Shown piece after piece: positions 43,873 to 52,564 of a stretch of 64,000 bases of DNA. Each line of letters starts with the position of its first letter. Within the stretch, counting starts at the first letter, position 1. Below the pieces are notes generated by a model. That model was not told where the DNA came from, did no database searches, and saw nothing but the letters and a program-made list of their open reading frames with translations. This stretch comes from Aciduricibacillus chroicocephali (GTDB taxonomy: Bacteria; Bacillota; Bacilli; Bacillales; Amphibacillaceae), in assembly GCF_030762805.1 (NCBI RefSeq), contig NZ_CP129113.1, positions 1,936,001 through 2,000,000 on the forward strand, given 5' to 3'. Position numbers and translations under genes: made by a program.

Positions 43873-43901
43873 GAAAAAGGCTCGGCTTATGCCGAACCTT
43901 C
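43873..43901 (-). terminator. Terminator after the coiled-coil protein gene
   Basis: Minus strand AAGGTTCGGC / GCCGAGCCTT with an ATAA loop, followed by TTTCTTTT. Confidence 0.85.
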
Positions 43902-43905
43902 AGCT

Positions 43906-44991
43906 CTATTTTTGCATGGTTTGAAGCTGATCGAATGCTTTTTTCAAATCATCGAGCGTCTTTTCCTGCTTGTTCTTGTCTTTTAACATTGAGTCCGACA
44001 GGCGATTAATCTGTTCGAGCTGCTTCTTTACGTCTTTATCTTTTGTTTGCTTAATAGCTGTTGATGCTTGCTCTTTTACCTGCTTTGCAAAAGCCTCTCT
44101 ATCAGCCTTCGCATTCGCTGCTTTGCCCTGCAATTCTTTCCATTTAGCTTGGGCATCTTCAGCAGCCTGCTGCATTTGATTGGCCTGCATTTGTGCAGCT
44201 TTAAGCTTTTTCTCAATTTCCTTACGTTTCGCCTCAGTTAAATTCTTCTGCTTCAGCTGTTTCGCAAGTGCATCTGCCTTTTCTTTTGCTGCCTTTGCAT
44301 TCTTCAGCTTTGCCTCGACATCTGCCCGTTTCTTCTGCAAGTCTGCAGGAACGTTCATTTGCAAGTCACCCGTATCTTGGTCCAGTCGTGCCTGAGCTTC
44401 ATTGATCCAGTCATCAATAGCTTTGAATCGAGGGCCCGCCTTGTTCTGGTCAAACAAATCAGTCAGGTCACGAACATCAGCAAGCGCATTGAGTCGATTC
44501 AATTTCTTATCAAATTCACTTAGATTCGTATAAAGCTGGCCCAATGCCTGAGCATCTCCGGAAAGCGCAGTTTGTATCAGCTGCTGCAGCTGATCAAGAT
44601 ATTTCACAACATCACTCGAGCAGTTCGCACAGCCTGCTTTCGTCTGCTCCACTTGCGTATTCAACTTATCCAAATCTTCCTTAATATTACCGGTATTGAG
44701 TGCCGCTCCGTCAAACGCACCTTCTGCAGCAATGTGATTCATTGTCGCATGCATGCTTTTTGTCTGGCGTTTTAGCTTATCAAGTTGTGGAGCTTCTTTC
44801 GGATTGCTCTGATCGAGTCCAACCTTTGGAAGTTCCACACTGAATTCGTTTTTGGAATTATTTTTATCCGCTTTTTCCGACTCTTTTTGTGTATCTGCTG
44901 AATTTTCCTTGACCGGGTTGCTGAAGTAAATAAACAATCCAGCCGCCACAACTGCGGCAATAGCAGCCACAAATCGGATTATATTGCGCAT
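43906..44991 (-). CDS. Membrane-anchored coiled-coil protein, unknown
   Basis: 361 residues. An N-terminal membrane anchor or uncleaved signal lies at about 5-24 (IIRFVAAIAAVVAAGLFIYF), with a Lys/Asn/Glu-rich linker after it. The rest is mostly helical heptad sequence. The part from about 220 to 330 is dominated by Ala, Lys, Glu and Gln (KAAKEKADALAKQLKQKNL, then KLKAAQMQANQMQQAAEDA). A CANC pair lies near 120. No enzymatic motif. AUG 44991 is 8 nt from CAGGAGA. Transcribed alone. It could be a surface or envelope-spacing protein, but I do not recognise the family. Confidence 0.7.
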   Translation of the reverse strand: MRNIIRFVAAIAAVVAAGLFIYFSNPVKENSADTQKESEKADKNNSKNEFSVELPKVGLDQSNPKEAPQLDKLKRQTKSMHATMNHIAAEGAFDGAALNTGNIKEDLDKLNTQVEQTKAGCANCSSDVVKYLDQLQQLIQTALSGDAQALGQLYTNLSEFDKKLNRLNALADVRDLTDLFDQNKAGPRFKAIDDWINEAQARLDQDTGDLQMNVPADLQKKRADVEAKLKNAKAAKEKADALAKQLKQKNLTEAKRKEIEKKLKAAQMQANQMQQAAEDAQAKWKELQGKAANAKADREAFAKQVKEQASTAIKQTKDKDVKKQLEQINRLSDSMLKDKNKQEKTLDDLKKAFDQLQTMQK

Positions 44992-45164
44992 GATTCATTT
45001 CTCCTGTCCGTAAGTTCGTACTAACAAAATACCATATTTCACGCAAAAAACCCATATTCATGAACGAACTGAATGTACATATGTCAAATCGGTTATGGAA
45101 AACAATTCTGAAACATGCAATAATAGTTGAAAATATCCCCGTAAATTGAAAAGAGGGATCGATT

Positions 45165-45719
45165 TTGACAAACAGGCAAATTTCCGAACGAGTTCAATCT
45201 AAAACAAATTCACACACCAGATTGCAAACACCAGAAGCTTTGGTAGGCGAATTGATGCGGACACCTGCGCCCCCACCGTCGCATCAGCTCATCGTTCAAA
45301 AAATACTTAGGCTGCTGTATACGGCAATTGGCGAGACTCATGTCATTCTGCAAGCACCATGTGACCTGCAGCTTACGATGAATAAGTTCAGGCAGCCTGA
45401 TCTCATGGTCATCTCACGCCATAGGAAAGACATCATTGCTGAGCACGCCGTCATTGGTCCGCCTGATGCAGTGATTGAAGTGTTGTCACCTTCCAGCCGC
45501 CCACTCGATTGCCGTGAAAAGATAAAAGACTATGCAGCCTTTGGCATTAAGGAATATTGGATTGCAGACCCAGATCAATACACGCTTTTACAATACATCC
45601 TTCCAGCTGGAGGCATCCAATATATCCGGGCAGCAGCATATCAAGGTCATGATTCTGTACATTTCCATCAATCAGCGGACAAATTATTCGTAGCTGATGA
45701 TTTATGGAGCGGATTTTGA
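45165..45719 (+). CDS. Uma2-family (DUF820) putative nuclease
   Basis: 184 residues of the Uma2/DUF820 family with a PD-(D/E)xK-like fold. Core residues fit: FRQPDLMVIS carries the Asp, and AVIEVLSPSSRPLDCREKIKDYAAFGIKEYWIADP carries the Glu and Lys and is the most typical family stretch. Such proteins are very common in cyanobacteria and scattered in Firmicutes. A nuclease role is inferred from fold and not demonstrated. The start is UUG at 45165, about 9 nt after AGAGGG. It stands alone between two minus-strand genes. Confidence 0.8.
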   Translation: MTNRQISERVQSKTNSHTRLQTPEALVGELMRTPAPPPSHQLIVQKILRLLYTAIGETHVILQAPCDLQLTMNKFRQPDLMVISRHRKDIIAEHAVIGPPDAVIEVLSPSSRPLDCREKIKDYAAFGIKEYWIADPDQYTLLQYILPAGGIQYIRAAAYQGHDSVHFHQSADKLFVADDLWSGF

Positions 45720-45735
45720 TCGATTATACACCTGA

Positions 45736-46827
45736 TTAATCTAGACCATTCAGACGCTGTGCCCAGATCGCTAGCTGTAATGTCAAAGCATCGTGGAAGA
45801 CACGCGGGTCATAGCCTGTCAGTTCACGTACTTTTTTCAATCGATAGTTCAGCGAATTCCGATGCACGAACATCGTTTCCGCACATTTGCCGATGTTCAA
45901 ATTTTCTCTAAGGAAAATTTCCACCGTTTCAACCAGTTTTGCCGATAGGCCATTCAGTACCCTGTCGGCAAACTGGCGTCGTGCTCGATCGTTCAATCTG
46001 TTTAACAATGCTTTCACTTCAATTTCTGCATAAGAAACCAGATCGGCTTCCGATCCAAGTTTTAATGCGCAAAGAGCCTCCTCATATGTGTAGCGGATTT
46101 GCTGTTCATCAGCCGCTATCGACCCATGCCCTATTTTCAAAATGGCCGAACCGCCGTTTTCATCCCGCATAATTTTTTGCAGTTTCCTTCTGAACCCATC
46201 TTCAGGCATATGCATACCCAATATGAAAATTCTCTGTACACTAATAAAGCCGAATATCGCTTCCGCCTTGCTGAAGTTCATTTCCAGATGCTGAAGCAAT
46301 TCAGTTCTGCTCGTCTTTTCCAAGTTCACTTCTGCGACAGCAACTTGATAGGGACCTTTCAAATAAGTTCCAAGAATCTGCAGTCTTCTCTCTGCCGCCC
46401 CAAGATCGAATTCTCCATTAATCAGTTCATTAAAGATCACTTCTCTTGCATGCTGCTTCCATTCTGTTCTTTCCTGCATCACAGCTTGTCTCAGCATCAT
46501 TTCCGTACTCATTTTGACAAGCTCTCCAATTTCCCGAATTTCTTCAGGCTCTCCTGTAATACCAATTACCCCGACAATTCTGCCATCAAATTCAATAGGT
46601 AAATTTATTCCAGGCAAGGCACCTTGGAACCGACCGATATCATCTGACTGAACAATCATTGCATGTCCTGTTTCAATGACCTGTCGTGCCGCAGCATGTA
46701 TATGGTTTAACCGACTTTCATCGCCACTTGCAATGATTGTCCCTTTATCATCCATAATATTAATATTCCGATTTAGCCTGGTCATCGTTTCCTTAACGAT
46801 TTGCCTTGCTATTTCCTCTGTAAGCAT
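45736..46827 (-). CDS. cdaR: Sugar diacid regulator CdaR
   Basis: 363-residue transcription regulator. The N-terminal diacid-recognition domain (about 1-135) includes NIMDDKGTIIASGDESRLNHIHAAA and LPIEFDGRIVGVIGITGEPEE. A middle GGDEF-like linker follows. The C-terminal PucR/CdaR helix-turn-helix is ETVEIFLRENLNIGKCAETMFVHRNSLNYRLKKV. AUG 46827 has GGAG about 9 nt upstream. It is divergent from glycerate kinase and the GntP permease and most likely activates them in response to glycerate or a related acid, as CdaR does for glucarate/glycerate genes in E. coli. Confidence 0.92.
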   Translation of the reverse strand: MLTEEIARQIVKETMTRLNRNINIMDDKGTIIASGDESRLNHIHAAARQVIETGHAMIVQSDDIGRFQGALPGINLPIEFDGRIVGVIGITGEPEEIREIGELVKMSTEMMLRQAVMQERTEWKQHAREVIFNELINGEFDLGAAERRLQILGTYLKGPYQVAVAEVNLEKTSRTELLQHLEMNFSKAEAIFGFISVQRIFILGMHMPEDGFRRKLQKIMRDENGGSAILKIGHGSIAADEQQIRYTYEEALCALKLGSEADLVSYAEIEVKALLNRLNDRARRQFADRVLNGLSAKLVETVEIFLRENLNIGKCAETMFVHRNSLNYRLKKVRELTGYDPRVFHDALTLQLAIWAQRLNGLD

Positions 46828-46935
46828 AAGAGCCAACTCCATCTATCCGCTTTTTGTCCAGTATATACAAAAAAACAAATGTGACATACTATTTTTTCAT
46901 TTATGATGCACGATGAATATTCAATCCGGGTTTCT

Positions 46936-46941
46936 TATAAT
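46936..46941 (+). promoter_or_regulatory. -10 element of the glycerate kinase operon
   Basis: TATAAT with a poor -35 (ATGAAT at 17 bases), as expected of an activator-dependent promoter in the cdaR-glxK divergent gap. Confidence 0.45.
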
Positions 46942-46972
46942 GAGATTAAAGATAAATGAAGGAGCTATTTTT

Positions 46973-48115
46973 ATGAAAATAATACTTGCCCCTGATTCCT
47001 TCAAAGGAAGCCTGACAGCTCCAGAGGCGGCTGAAGCAATGGCCAAAGGCGTGCGCAAAGCGATGCCTGAGGCAGAAACGATAGAAATCCCTCTAGCCGA
47101 TGGCGGCGAAGGGACAGCAGAAAGTCTTGTCGCAGCAACTGACGGACGAATGGTCCACGTCATTGTCACTGGACCACTTGGGAAACCAGTGGAAGCTGCT
47201 TATGGAATACTTGGCGACAATGAAACTTGTGTAATAGAAATGGCTCAAGCTTCGGGCATCTGCCTTGTCGATCCAAATGAACGGGACCCACTGAAAACAA
47301 CAACATTTGGAACCGGAGAGCTTATCCGCAACGCATTGGATAAAGGACTGCGCCGTTTCATCCTTGCACTTGGCGGAAGTGCCACAAATGATGGTGGAAT
47401 CGGCATGCTTCAGGCACTCGGCATGAAGTTGCTCGATGCAAAAGGAAAGGATGTCCAATATGGCGGTGGCGAACTCGTCCGTATTGAAACAATAGATGAC
47501 AGGCTGTTTGATGCTCGTATAGCAGAAGCAGATTTCCTTATTGCAACCGATGTCCAAAATCCGCTCGTCGGTCCAGATGGAGCTTCACATGTTTTTGGCC
47601 CCCAAAAAGGTGCAACATTTGAGGTGGCAGAATTGCTTGATACTCATCTGACACACTGGGCAAATCTTGTCGAGGAGAAGACAGGCATGCGCCTTCATGA
47701 CCTTCCTGGAGCAGGTGCTGCAGGCGGAATCGGCGGTGCTTTCCAGGCATTCTTCCCATCAAGAACGAAACGTGGGATTGACCTAGTCATCGAGTATGCC
47801 CGTCTTCATGAACATTTGCCTGGTGCTGATTGCGTCTTTACCGGTGAAGGGCAAATTGATTATCAGACTGCTTCGGGAAAAACCCCGATGGGTGTCGCCC
47901 AAGCAGCACAAGCTTTCAATATACCTGTCTTTGCGCTCGCAGGCTCTGTTGGCGAGGGGATTGATACGCTCTACGAATACGGCATTACAAGTGCCCATAG
48001 TATTGTTTGCGGGCCCATTTCACTCAAACAGGCAATCACGAGAGCGGCAGAGTTTGTTGAACAATCTGCTGAACAGATTACACGTATATGGCTCGCCGGC
48101 CAATCAACAAAATAA
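46973..48115 (+). CDS. glxK: Glycerate 2-kinase (GarK/GlxK family)
   Basis: ATP-dependent kinase that converts D-glycerate to 2-phosphoglycerate. 380 residues, the family length. Conserved motifs are APDSFKGSLTAPEAA at the N terminus, PLADGGEGTAESL, LALGGSATNDGGIGMLQALG, DVQNPLVGPDGAS, GAGAAGGIGGA and FTGEGQIDYQTASGKTPMGV. AUG 46973 follows AAGGAG at about 8-9 nt. It is followed 26 nt later by a GntP-type permease. It could also handle glycerate produced from the glyoxylate branch of allantoin breakdown, although Gcl and tartronate semialdehyde reductase are not in the window. Confidence 0.95.
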   Translation: MKIILAPDSFKGSLTAPEAAEAMAKGVRKAMPEAETIEIPLADGGEGTAESLVAATDGRMVHVIVTGPLGKPVEAAYGILGDNETCVIEMAQASGICLVDPNERDPLKTTTFGTGELIRNALDKGLRRFILALGGSATNDGGIGMLQALGMKLLDAKGKDVQYGGGELVRIETIDDRLFDARIAEADFLIATDVQNPLVGPDGASHVFGPQKGATFEVAELLDTHLTHWANLVEEKTGMRLHDLPGAGAAGGIGGAFQAFFPSRTKRGIDLVIEYARLHEHLPGADCVFTGEGQIDYQTASGKTPMGVAQAAQAFNIPVFALAGSVGEGIDTLYEYGITSAHSIVCGPISLKQAITRAAEFVEQSAEQITRIWLAGQSTK

Positions 48116-48141
48116 TTTAAACATCCGGAGGTAGAAGTCCC

Positions 48142-49482
48142 ATGCTTTTCGCCATACTAGCTATTGGTGTCATACTTATTATCGTAGCGACTGCTACATT
48201 TAAACTTCATCCGTTCCTTTCTTTGATTCTGGGAACATTATTTGTCGGTATCGCTTCAGGCATGCCACTTGCAAAAGTTGTTGAAAATATGAACGCCGGC
48301 TTTGGAAGCATCATGGGCGGAATCGGACTCGTTATCGTGTTCGGTACGATCATTGGTACAATCCTTGAAAAGACTGGTGCTGCATTAAGAATGGCTGAAG
48401 TTGTATTGCGTATTGTCGGTCCGAAACGGCCACAGCTTGCAATGAGCCTGATCGGTTATATTGTTTCCATTCCTGTATTTTGTGACTCAGGTTTTGTCAT
48501 TTTGAACAGCTTGCGCAAAGCACTCGCTAAGCGTGCCAACGTTGCTCTCGCATCAATGTCTGTAGCACTTGCCACTGGACTGTTCGCAACTCATAATCTT
48601 GTTCCGCCAACACCAGGTCCAATTGCGGCAGCTGGTAATATCGGTGCAGAAAATTATTTGGGCACTATTATTCTTATTGGTCTTATTACAGCAATACCTG
48701 CAACAGTAGTCGGTTATCTTTGGGCTACTCGCGCTGCGAAGAACATCACAATTGATGATGCAGATGATATTCTTGATTATGAAGAAGTCGTAAAGTCATT
48801 TGGCAAAATGCCATCAGCATTCGCTTCATTCTTGCCAATTGTCTTGCCAATCGTTCTAATCGGTCTTGGTTCTGTAATTAGCTTCTTTGAAATGAAAGGA
48901 AATGCAGCGGCGTTCTTCAGCTTCCTTGGCCAGCCGGTCATCGCTCTAATTGCCGGTGTCGTCGCAGCACTCTTCCTATTGCCAAAGTTGAACGAAGAAA
49001 CTTTGACAAAATGGATCGGCCAATCATTGCTTGACGCTGCTCCAATTCTCTTGATCACTGGTGCTGGCGGTGCATTCGGAACGATCATTAAGGAAACTGG
49101 TGTCGCAGATGTCATCCAGTCATGGAATCTAGCTGGTTCACTAAGCGGCGCATTGTTCTTGCTCATTCCATTTGTTATTGCCGCTGCCTTGAAGACTGCA
49201 CAGGGCTCTTCAACTGCTGCACTTGTCATCACATCTTCCCTTGTTGCTCCTCTGTTGCCGCAGATGGGTATTGAAGGTGCTGTGCCGCTTGCACTTGTCG
49301 TCATGGCAATCGGTGCTGGTTCTATGACAGTCAGCCATGTCAATGACAGCTTCTTCTGGGTCGTTACAGAATTTAGCGGTATGAAAGTAAAAGATGCCTA
49401 CAAAGCTCAGACAATGGCAACATTGTTGCAAGGCGTCGTTACAATCCTGTTCACTATGCTGCTTTGGATCATTCTTGTTTAA
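48142..49482 (+). CDS. GntP-family glycerate/gluconate permease
   Basis: 446 residues, about 12-14 membrane segments, GntP family. Typical segments are LHPFLSLILGTLFVGIASGM near the N terminus, FCDSGFVIL, ATHNLVPPTPGPIAAAGNIGA, ALKTAQGSSTAALVITSS and MTVSHVNDSFFWVV. The start AUG has GGAGGTAG about 8-9 nt upstream. Coupled to glycerate kinase and probably controlled by CdaR, so glycerate is the likely cargo. GntP members also take gluconate and related acids. Confidence 0.92.
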   Translation: MLFAILAIGVILIIVATATFKLHPFLSLILGTLFVGIASGMPLAKVVENMNAGFGSIMGGIGLVIVFGTIIGTILEKTGAALRMAEVVLRIVGPKRPQLAMSLIGYIVSIPVFCDSGFVILNSLRKALAKRANVALASMSVALATGLFATHNLVPPTPGPIAAAGNIGAENYLGTIILIGLITAIPATVVGYLWATRAAKNITIDDADDILDYEEVVKSFGKMPSAFASFLPIVLPIVLIGLGSVISFFEMKGNAAAFFSFLGQPVIALIAGVVAALFLLPKLNEETLTKWIGQSLLDAAPILLITGAGGAFGTIIKETGVADVIQSWNLAGSLSGALFLLIPFVIAAALKTAQGSSTAALVITSSLVAPLLPQMGIEGAVPLALVVMAIGAGSMTVSHVNDSFFWVVTEFSGMKVKDAYKAQTMATLLQGVVTILFTMLLWIILV

Positions 49483-49527
49483 ATAAAATAAAAAGAGAGA
49501 CTAAGACAGAAATGTTTTAGCCTATAG

Positions 49528-49577
49528 AAAACCCGAACTAAGGCAAAAAATAAAATTGCCTTAGTTCGGGTTTTTCA
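49528..49577 (+). terminator. Strong terminator after the GntP permease
   Basis: AAACCCGAACTAAGGCAA pairs perfectly with TTGCCTTAGTTCGGGTTT, followed by TTTC. Confidence 0.9.
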
Positions 49578-49609
49578 TTTTCGAGTATTGATTCTCAAAA
49601 GTATTTTGA

Positions 49610-49892
49610 GGTAAGCCGTCGCTACGAAAATAATGCTCGCTTTCCTGCGGGCAAGCACTGAGCCATTTTGGCGCAAGCGCCTCACCGTCTCAGTATGCTT
49701 GTTCTTCCCGCGGGAGTCTCGCATTTTTTCTACGCTATGTCCAATGTTCTATCTAGGATTGAAGTGGAAGGCGACGACTCCAACGGGAATAGCATGAGGT
49801 GAAGATAAATATTCCAGGCGTTCTTGCCTGGAATTTAGCTGAAGCCATGCCCGTGGAAAGCGTTCGCCTGCAGCGGAAATCCGGCGGTTTGC
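49610..49892. repeat. Non-coding palindromic intergenic repeat
   Basis: GC-rich sequence built from two imperfect hairpins. The left half (about 49633-49725) pairs GCGGGCAAGCACTGAG with CTCAGTATGCTTG...CCCGC. The right half (about 49768-49885) pairs GCGACGACTCC...GGGAATAGC with AGCCATGCCC...GCGTTCGC. The right half carries a perfect 9-bp inner hairpin ATTCCAGGC / GCCTGGAAT (49811-49834). No frame codes for a protein. It resembles dispersed intergenic repeats I recall from Bacillaceae genomes. Confidence 0.6.
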
Positions 49893-49982
49893 AACCGATA
49901 CCTTACCATATTGTAATCTGATTCTTTGTGCGTCTCTTACATATGCAATTTTAGTTATGAACCAGCCTATTTTATCATTTTC

Positions 49983-50591
49983 TTATGAAGCACTCTTGCT
50001 AACTGTGGACAGTCTTTTCGCTTTTGCTGATGTAACAAGACGCATGCTTGTCGAAAGCATCAAAACAATAAGAACTGCACACGCAAGAGTTGAGAAGAAG
50101 AAAGCGACACTATTTGCTGTAAGTGAGAAAATGATTGGTGATTTCCCAGCATCAATGGCAGCTTTTTTGAAGAATATAACACCAGCTACAAAATGCCAGA
50201 AGTATCGTGCTGCTCCACCTATAAAACAGCCGAGCACTACGTAGATAAGCGCAACTCGAGTTTGCCCTTTCGCAGCTGACCGCTTGATCAGTCCGCTGAA
50301 TAGTCCTGCAAGTCCGACTGAAGCAAAAGCAAGTCCATATTCAACGAAGGCTTGAGCCGGTGACAATATCCACGCATCTCCAAACATAATTTGCATCATT
50401 TCCCATAGGAAACCTGCGATAACACCGGATAGTACTCCCCATCTGAATGCAACGATGAAAACAGGCACCATGGCGAATGAAATCGAAATGGATGGACCAA
50501 ATTTCAAAGATGGGATTGCGATATCAATTACTAAAGCAAGACTGGCAAAAATAGCCGTCTCAATCATCGCCTGCAACGGCAATTTCCTCAT
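49983..50591 (-). CDS. thiT: Thiamin ECF transporter substrate-binding subunit ThiT
   Basis: 202-residue S component (YuaJ/ThiT family) of the energy-coupling-factor importer for thiamin, with six membrane segments. Typical stretches are MIETAIFASLALVIDIAIPSLKFGPSISISFAMVPVFIVAFRWG, SGVIAGFLWEMMQIMFGDAWILSPAQAFVEYGLAF and RYFWHFVAGVIFF, the last holding aromatic residues of the thiamin site. AUG 50591 lies 8 nt after GGGAGG. The shared ECF ATPases and EcfT are encoded elsewhere. Controlled by the TPP riboswitch at 50692-50774. Confidence 0.95.
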   Translation of the reverse strand: MRKLPLQAMIETAIFASLALVIDIAIPSLKFGPSISISFAMVPVFIVAFRWGVLSGVIAGFLWEMMQIMFGDAWILSPAQAFVEYGLAFASVGLAGLFSGLIKRSAAKGQTRVALIYVVLGCFIGGAARYFWHFVAGVIFFKKAAIDAGKSPIIFSLTANSVAFFFSTLACAVLIVLMLSTSMRLVTSAKAKRLSTVSKSAS

Positions 50592-50598
50592 AAAAAAA

Positions 50599-50631
50599 CC
50601 TCCCTGGTATATTTAGCGCACCATAGGAGGG
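50599..50631 (-). promoter_or_regulatory. Ribosome-site-sequestering terminator-like hairpin of thiT
   Basis: Minus strand CCCTCC pairs with GGGAGG, the thiT ribosome binding site, with GGT/ACC extending the stem. Seven Ts follow directly, ending at the AUG. It may act as both terminator and translation block. Confidence 0.7.
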
Positions 50632-50691
50632 ATATGTCTTCAGGATACTTCAAGGCACATGCCTAGAAAAAAGCATGCATTTTCAGTATCA

Positions 50692-50774
50692 CCACATCCC
50701 TGCGCTAGTCCTAACTAACAGGTTCAAAGGGTCAGAACAACATGTTCACTCTCAGCTCATGGCTCCCCTTGTGG
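50692..50774 (-). promoter_or_regulatory. TPP riboswitch upstream of thiT
   Basis: Minus strand shows CCACAAGGGGAGC, GCTGAGAGTGAAC, GACCCTTTGAACCTGTTAG and TAGCGCAGGGATGTGG in order, with a P1 of CCACA/TGTGG. It fits the THI element at all core positions. The remaining 50775-51041 has no gene. Confidence 0.95.
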
Positions 50775-51041
50775 AAACAAGTTAATGATTGTCCTCATTA
50801 TATTATATTGGTCCACAAATGAAAAGCTGAATATTCAGCCGGCAGACTTAAAAACAATTTTCCTTATCCTTTTCAAAACAAAAGCAATATTTATTTCGTA
50901 TAACGAATTTGATATTGTATTTAAAGCATAATTAAGGATTCAAAATTTGAAATCTGCATTTTATTTTCATTTTTCCGTGTTCGCCTATCCTTGAACTTCC
51001 TGATAGAATTAGAAGCGGATATTGAATAGGAGGACATGTTT

Positions 51042-52223
51042 ATGACACAAGCAACGACAGCACCAGCTCCGAATGAACCGCTGTACAGAAGGGCTGTCTA
51101 TACGTTCAGCTCGGCACATTTTCTGAATGACTTATGTACGACAGGCCTTGTGCCCGCACTGATCGTTATGTACAAAGAGGCACTGAATTTAAGTTTTACT
51201 GAATCTTCATTAATTGTTTTGATATCGTATCTTACTTCTTCTATTTCTCAGCCATTTTTCGGCATGCTGACGGACAGGACGCCACGTGTATGGCTTTTCA
51301 CTGCAGGGGTATTCTGTACAATTGGCGGCTTGGCCATGACAGGTGCTGCTACATCTTTTGGCTGGCTCCTCATTTTCGTCGCCATTTCAGGTTTCGGTTC
51401 AGGAGCTTTTCATCCTGAAGCTTCGCGTGGGACACATCTTGCATCTGGAACTCATAAAGGGCTTGCGCAAGCTATATTTCAAGTGGGCGGTAATGCAGGA
51501 CAAGCTTTTGGCCCACTGATGATTCCGCTCCTTTTGATTCATACAGGGCTTCGCGGCCTGCTTTGGCTAATTCCAATCGCTTTTCTCTCCTTATTGCTGA
51601 CAGCCCCGATGCTCGGCTGGATGAAGGAGAAAGTAGCAGATGCTGCATCAAAGAAAAAAGAAATCCGTGGACGCAATAACATTCCTGGGGCCATTCTTCT
51701 AATTAGTGTCATTGTCCTACGTTCTTGGTGTCAGCTTGGAGTAGTTGTCTTCCTGCCGTTCTATATGACACATCTCTCACTTGCGGCTTCAGAGACACTT
51801 AATTTTGTTTTTGTCGGAGCCGGGGCACTTGGAACTTTCATCGGTGGCATCTTCTCTGACCGAATCGGGCTGAAACGGCTTATGATTGGCTCTATGCTCG
51901 TTGCAACTCCATTTGCTTTGCTGCTGCCACATTTACACGGTGTTTGGACCGTCTTGATACTTCTTGTATTCGGCTTTTCAGTACTTGCATCCTTCTCGGT
52001 GACAGTTGTTTATATGCAACGCCTTTTACCGCGAAACATTGCACTCGCCTCTGGCTTATCCATTGGTGCTGGTGTAGGTGCTGGCGGAATCGGCTCTGTC
52101 TTTATGGGTTCTGTCGCGGATGTTTTTGGCGTGGCGACAGTATTTACAATACTCTCTTTACTTCCTCTTGCTGGTGCACTGATCTCATTCTTCTTGCCTG
52201 ATGATCGTACTCAAGCAGTATAA
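51042..52223 (+). CDS. MFS transporter, fosmidomycin-resistance (Fsr) type
   Basis: 393 residues with 12 membrane segments. Features of the Fsr group are SSAHFLNDLCTTGLVPALIVMYKEALNL at the N terminus, SSISQPFFGMLTDR (the MFS A-type loop), and GFGSGAFHPEASRGTHLAS with the FHPEA motif typical of Fsr. AUG 51042 is 8 nt from AGGAGG; AUG 51036 lies too close to it. Exports small hydrophobic or phosphonate-type compounds in known members; the substrate here is unknown. Ends in a strong terminator. Confidence 0.88.
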   Translation: MTQATTAPAPNEPLYRRAVYTFSSAHFLNDLCTTGLVPALIVMYKEALNLSFTESSLIVLISYLTSSISQPFFGMLTDRTPRVWLFTAGVFCTIGGLAMTGAATSFGWLLIFVAISGFGSGAFHPEASRGTHLASGTHKGLAQAIFQVGGNAGQAFGPLMIPLLLIHTGLRGLLWLIPIAFLSLLLTAPMLGWMKEKVADAASKKKEIRGRNNIPGAILLISVIVLRSWCQLGVVVFLPFYMTHLSLAASETLNFVFVGAGALGTFIGGIFSDRIGLKRLMIGSMLVATPFALLLPHLHGVWTVLILLVFGFSVLASFSVTVVYMQRLLPRNIALASGLSIGAGVGAGGIGSVFMGSVADVFGVATVFTILSLLPLAGALISFFLPDDRTQAV

Positions 52224-52266
52224 AAATGCGGTTTCCGGAAAAACTTCTTCCGGAAACCGCATTTGC
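52224..52266. terminator. Strong bidirectional terminator after the Fsr-type gene
   Basis: AAATGCGGTTTCCGGAA / TTCCGGAAACCGCATTT, 17 perfect pairs with a 7-base loop. Confidence 0.85.
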
Positions 52267-52283
52267 TTAGCATTTGCTTACTT

Positions 52284-52463
52284 TCACTTTCCTTTTACAC
52301 GTGCCTCTGCAGCTTTACTTCTCTCTTGTGCTTCCCTGTCTTCTGTATCTGCCAGTTCTTCAGAAAACTCGATATCCATACCGTCAGATTCTTTTACCTG
52401 ATTTTTCGGCGTCTGTGCCAAATGCCTATTGCCACGTTTTGTTGCATGCTCGTCTCTGCCCAT
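52284..52463 (-). CDS. yfhD: YfhD-type small protein
   Basis: 59 residues, too short for many gene callers. Begins MGRDEHATKRGNRHLAQTPK and continues with an acidic stretch (DIEFSEELADTEDREAQE) and an Ala/Arg-rich end. The basic start MGR(D/N)xHxxxRG, the TPKNQ segment and the EELADxEDxEAQ motif are the pattern of the Bacillus YfhD family, a small hydrophilic protein of spore-formers. The start has GGAGGG about 9 nt upstream. It supports a sporulating host. Confidence 0.8.
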   Translation of the reverse strand: MGRDEHATKRGNRHLAQTPKNQVKESDGMDIEFSEELADTEDREAQERSKAAEARVKGK

Positions 52464-52564
52464 TTTGAAATCCCTCCATGTTTAACAGTGGTATTTCGAC
52501 CTTAGTATGGTTTGTACTAAGCTATTTATGCTTTAAAACAACAATTGGAGAAACTTGTCTGGAG

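Noticed and set aside
49957-50244. 95-codon plus-strand frame over the 3' half of thiT
   Set aside because: Antisense shadow of thiT, whose identity and riboswitch are clear.
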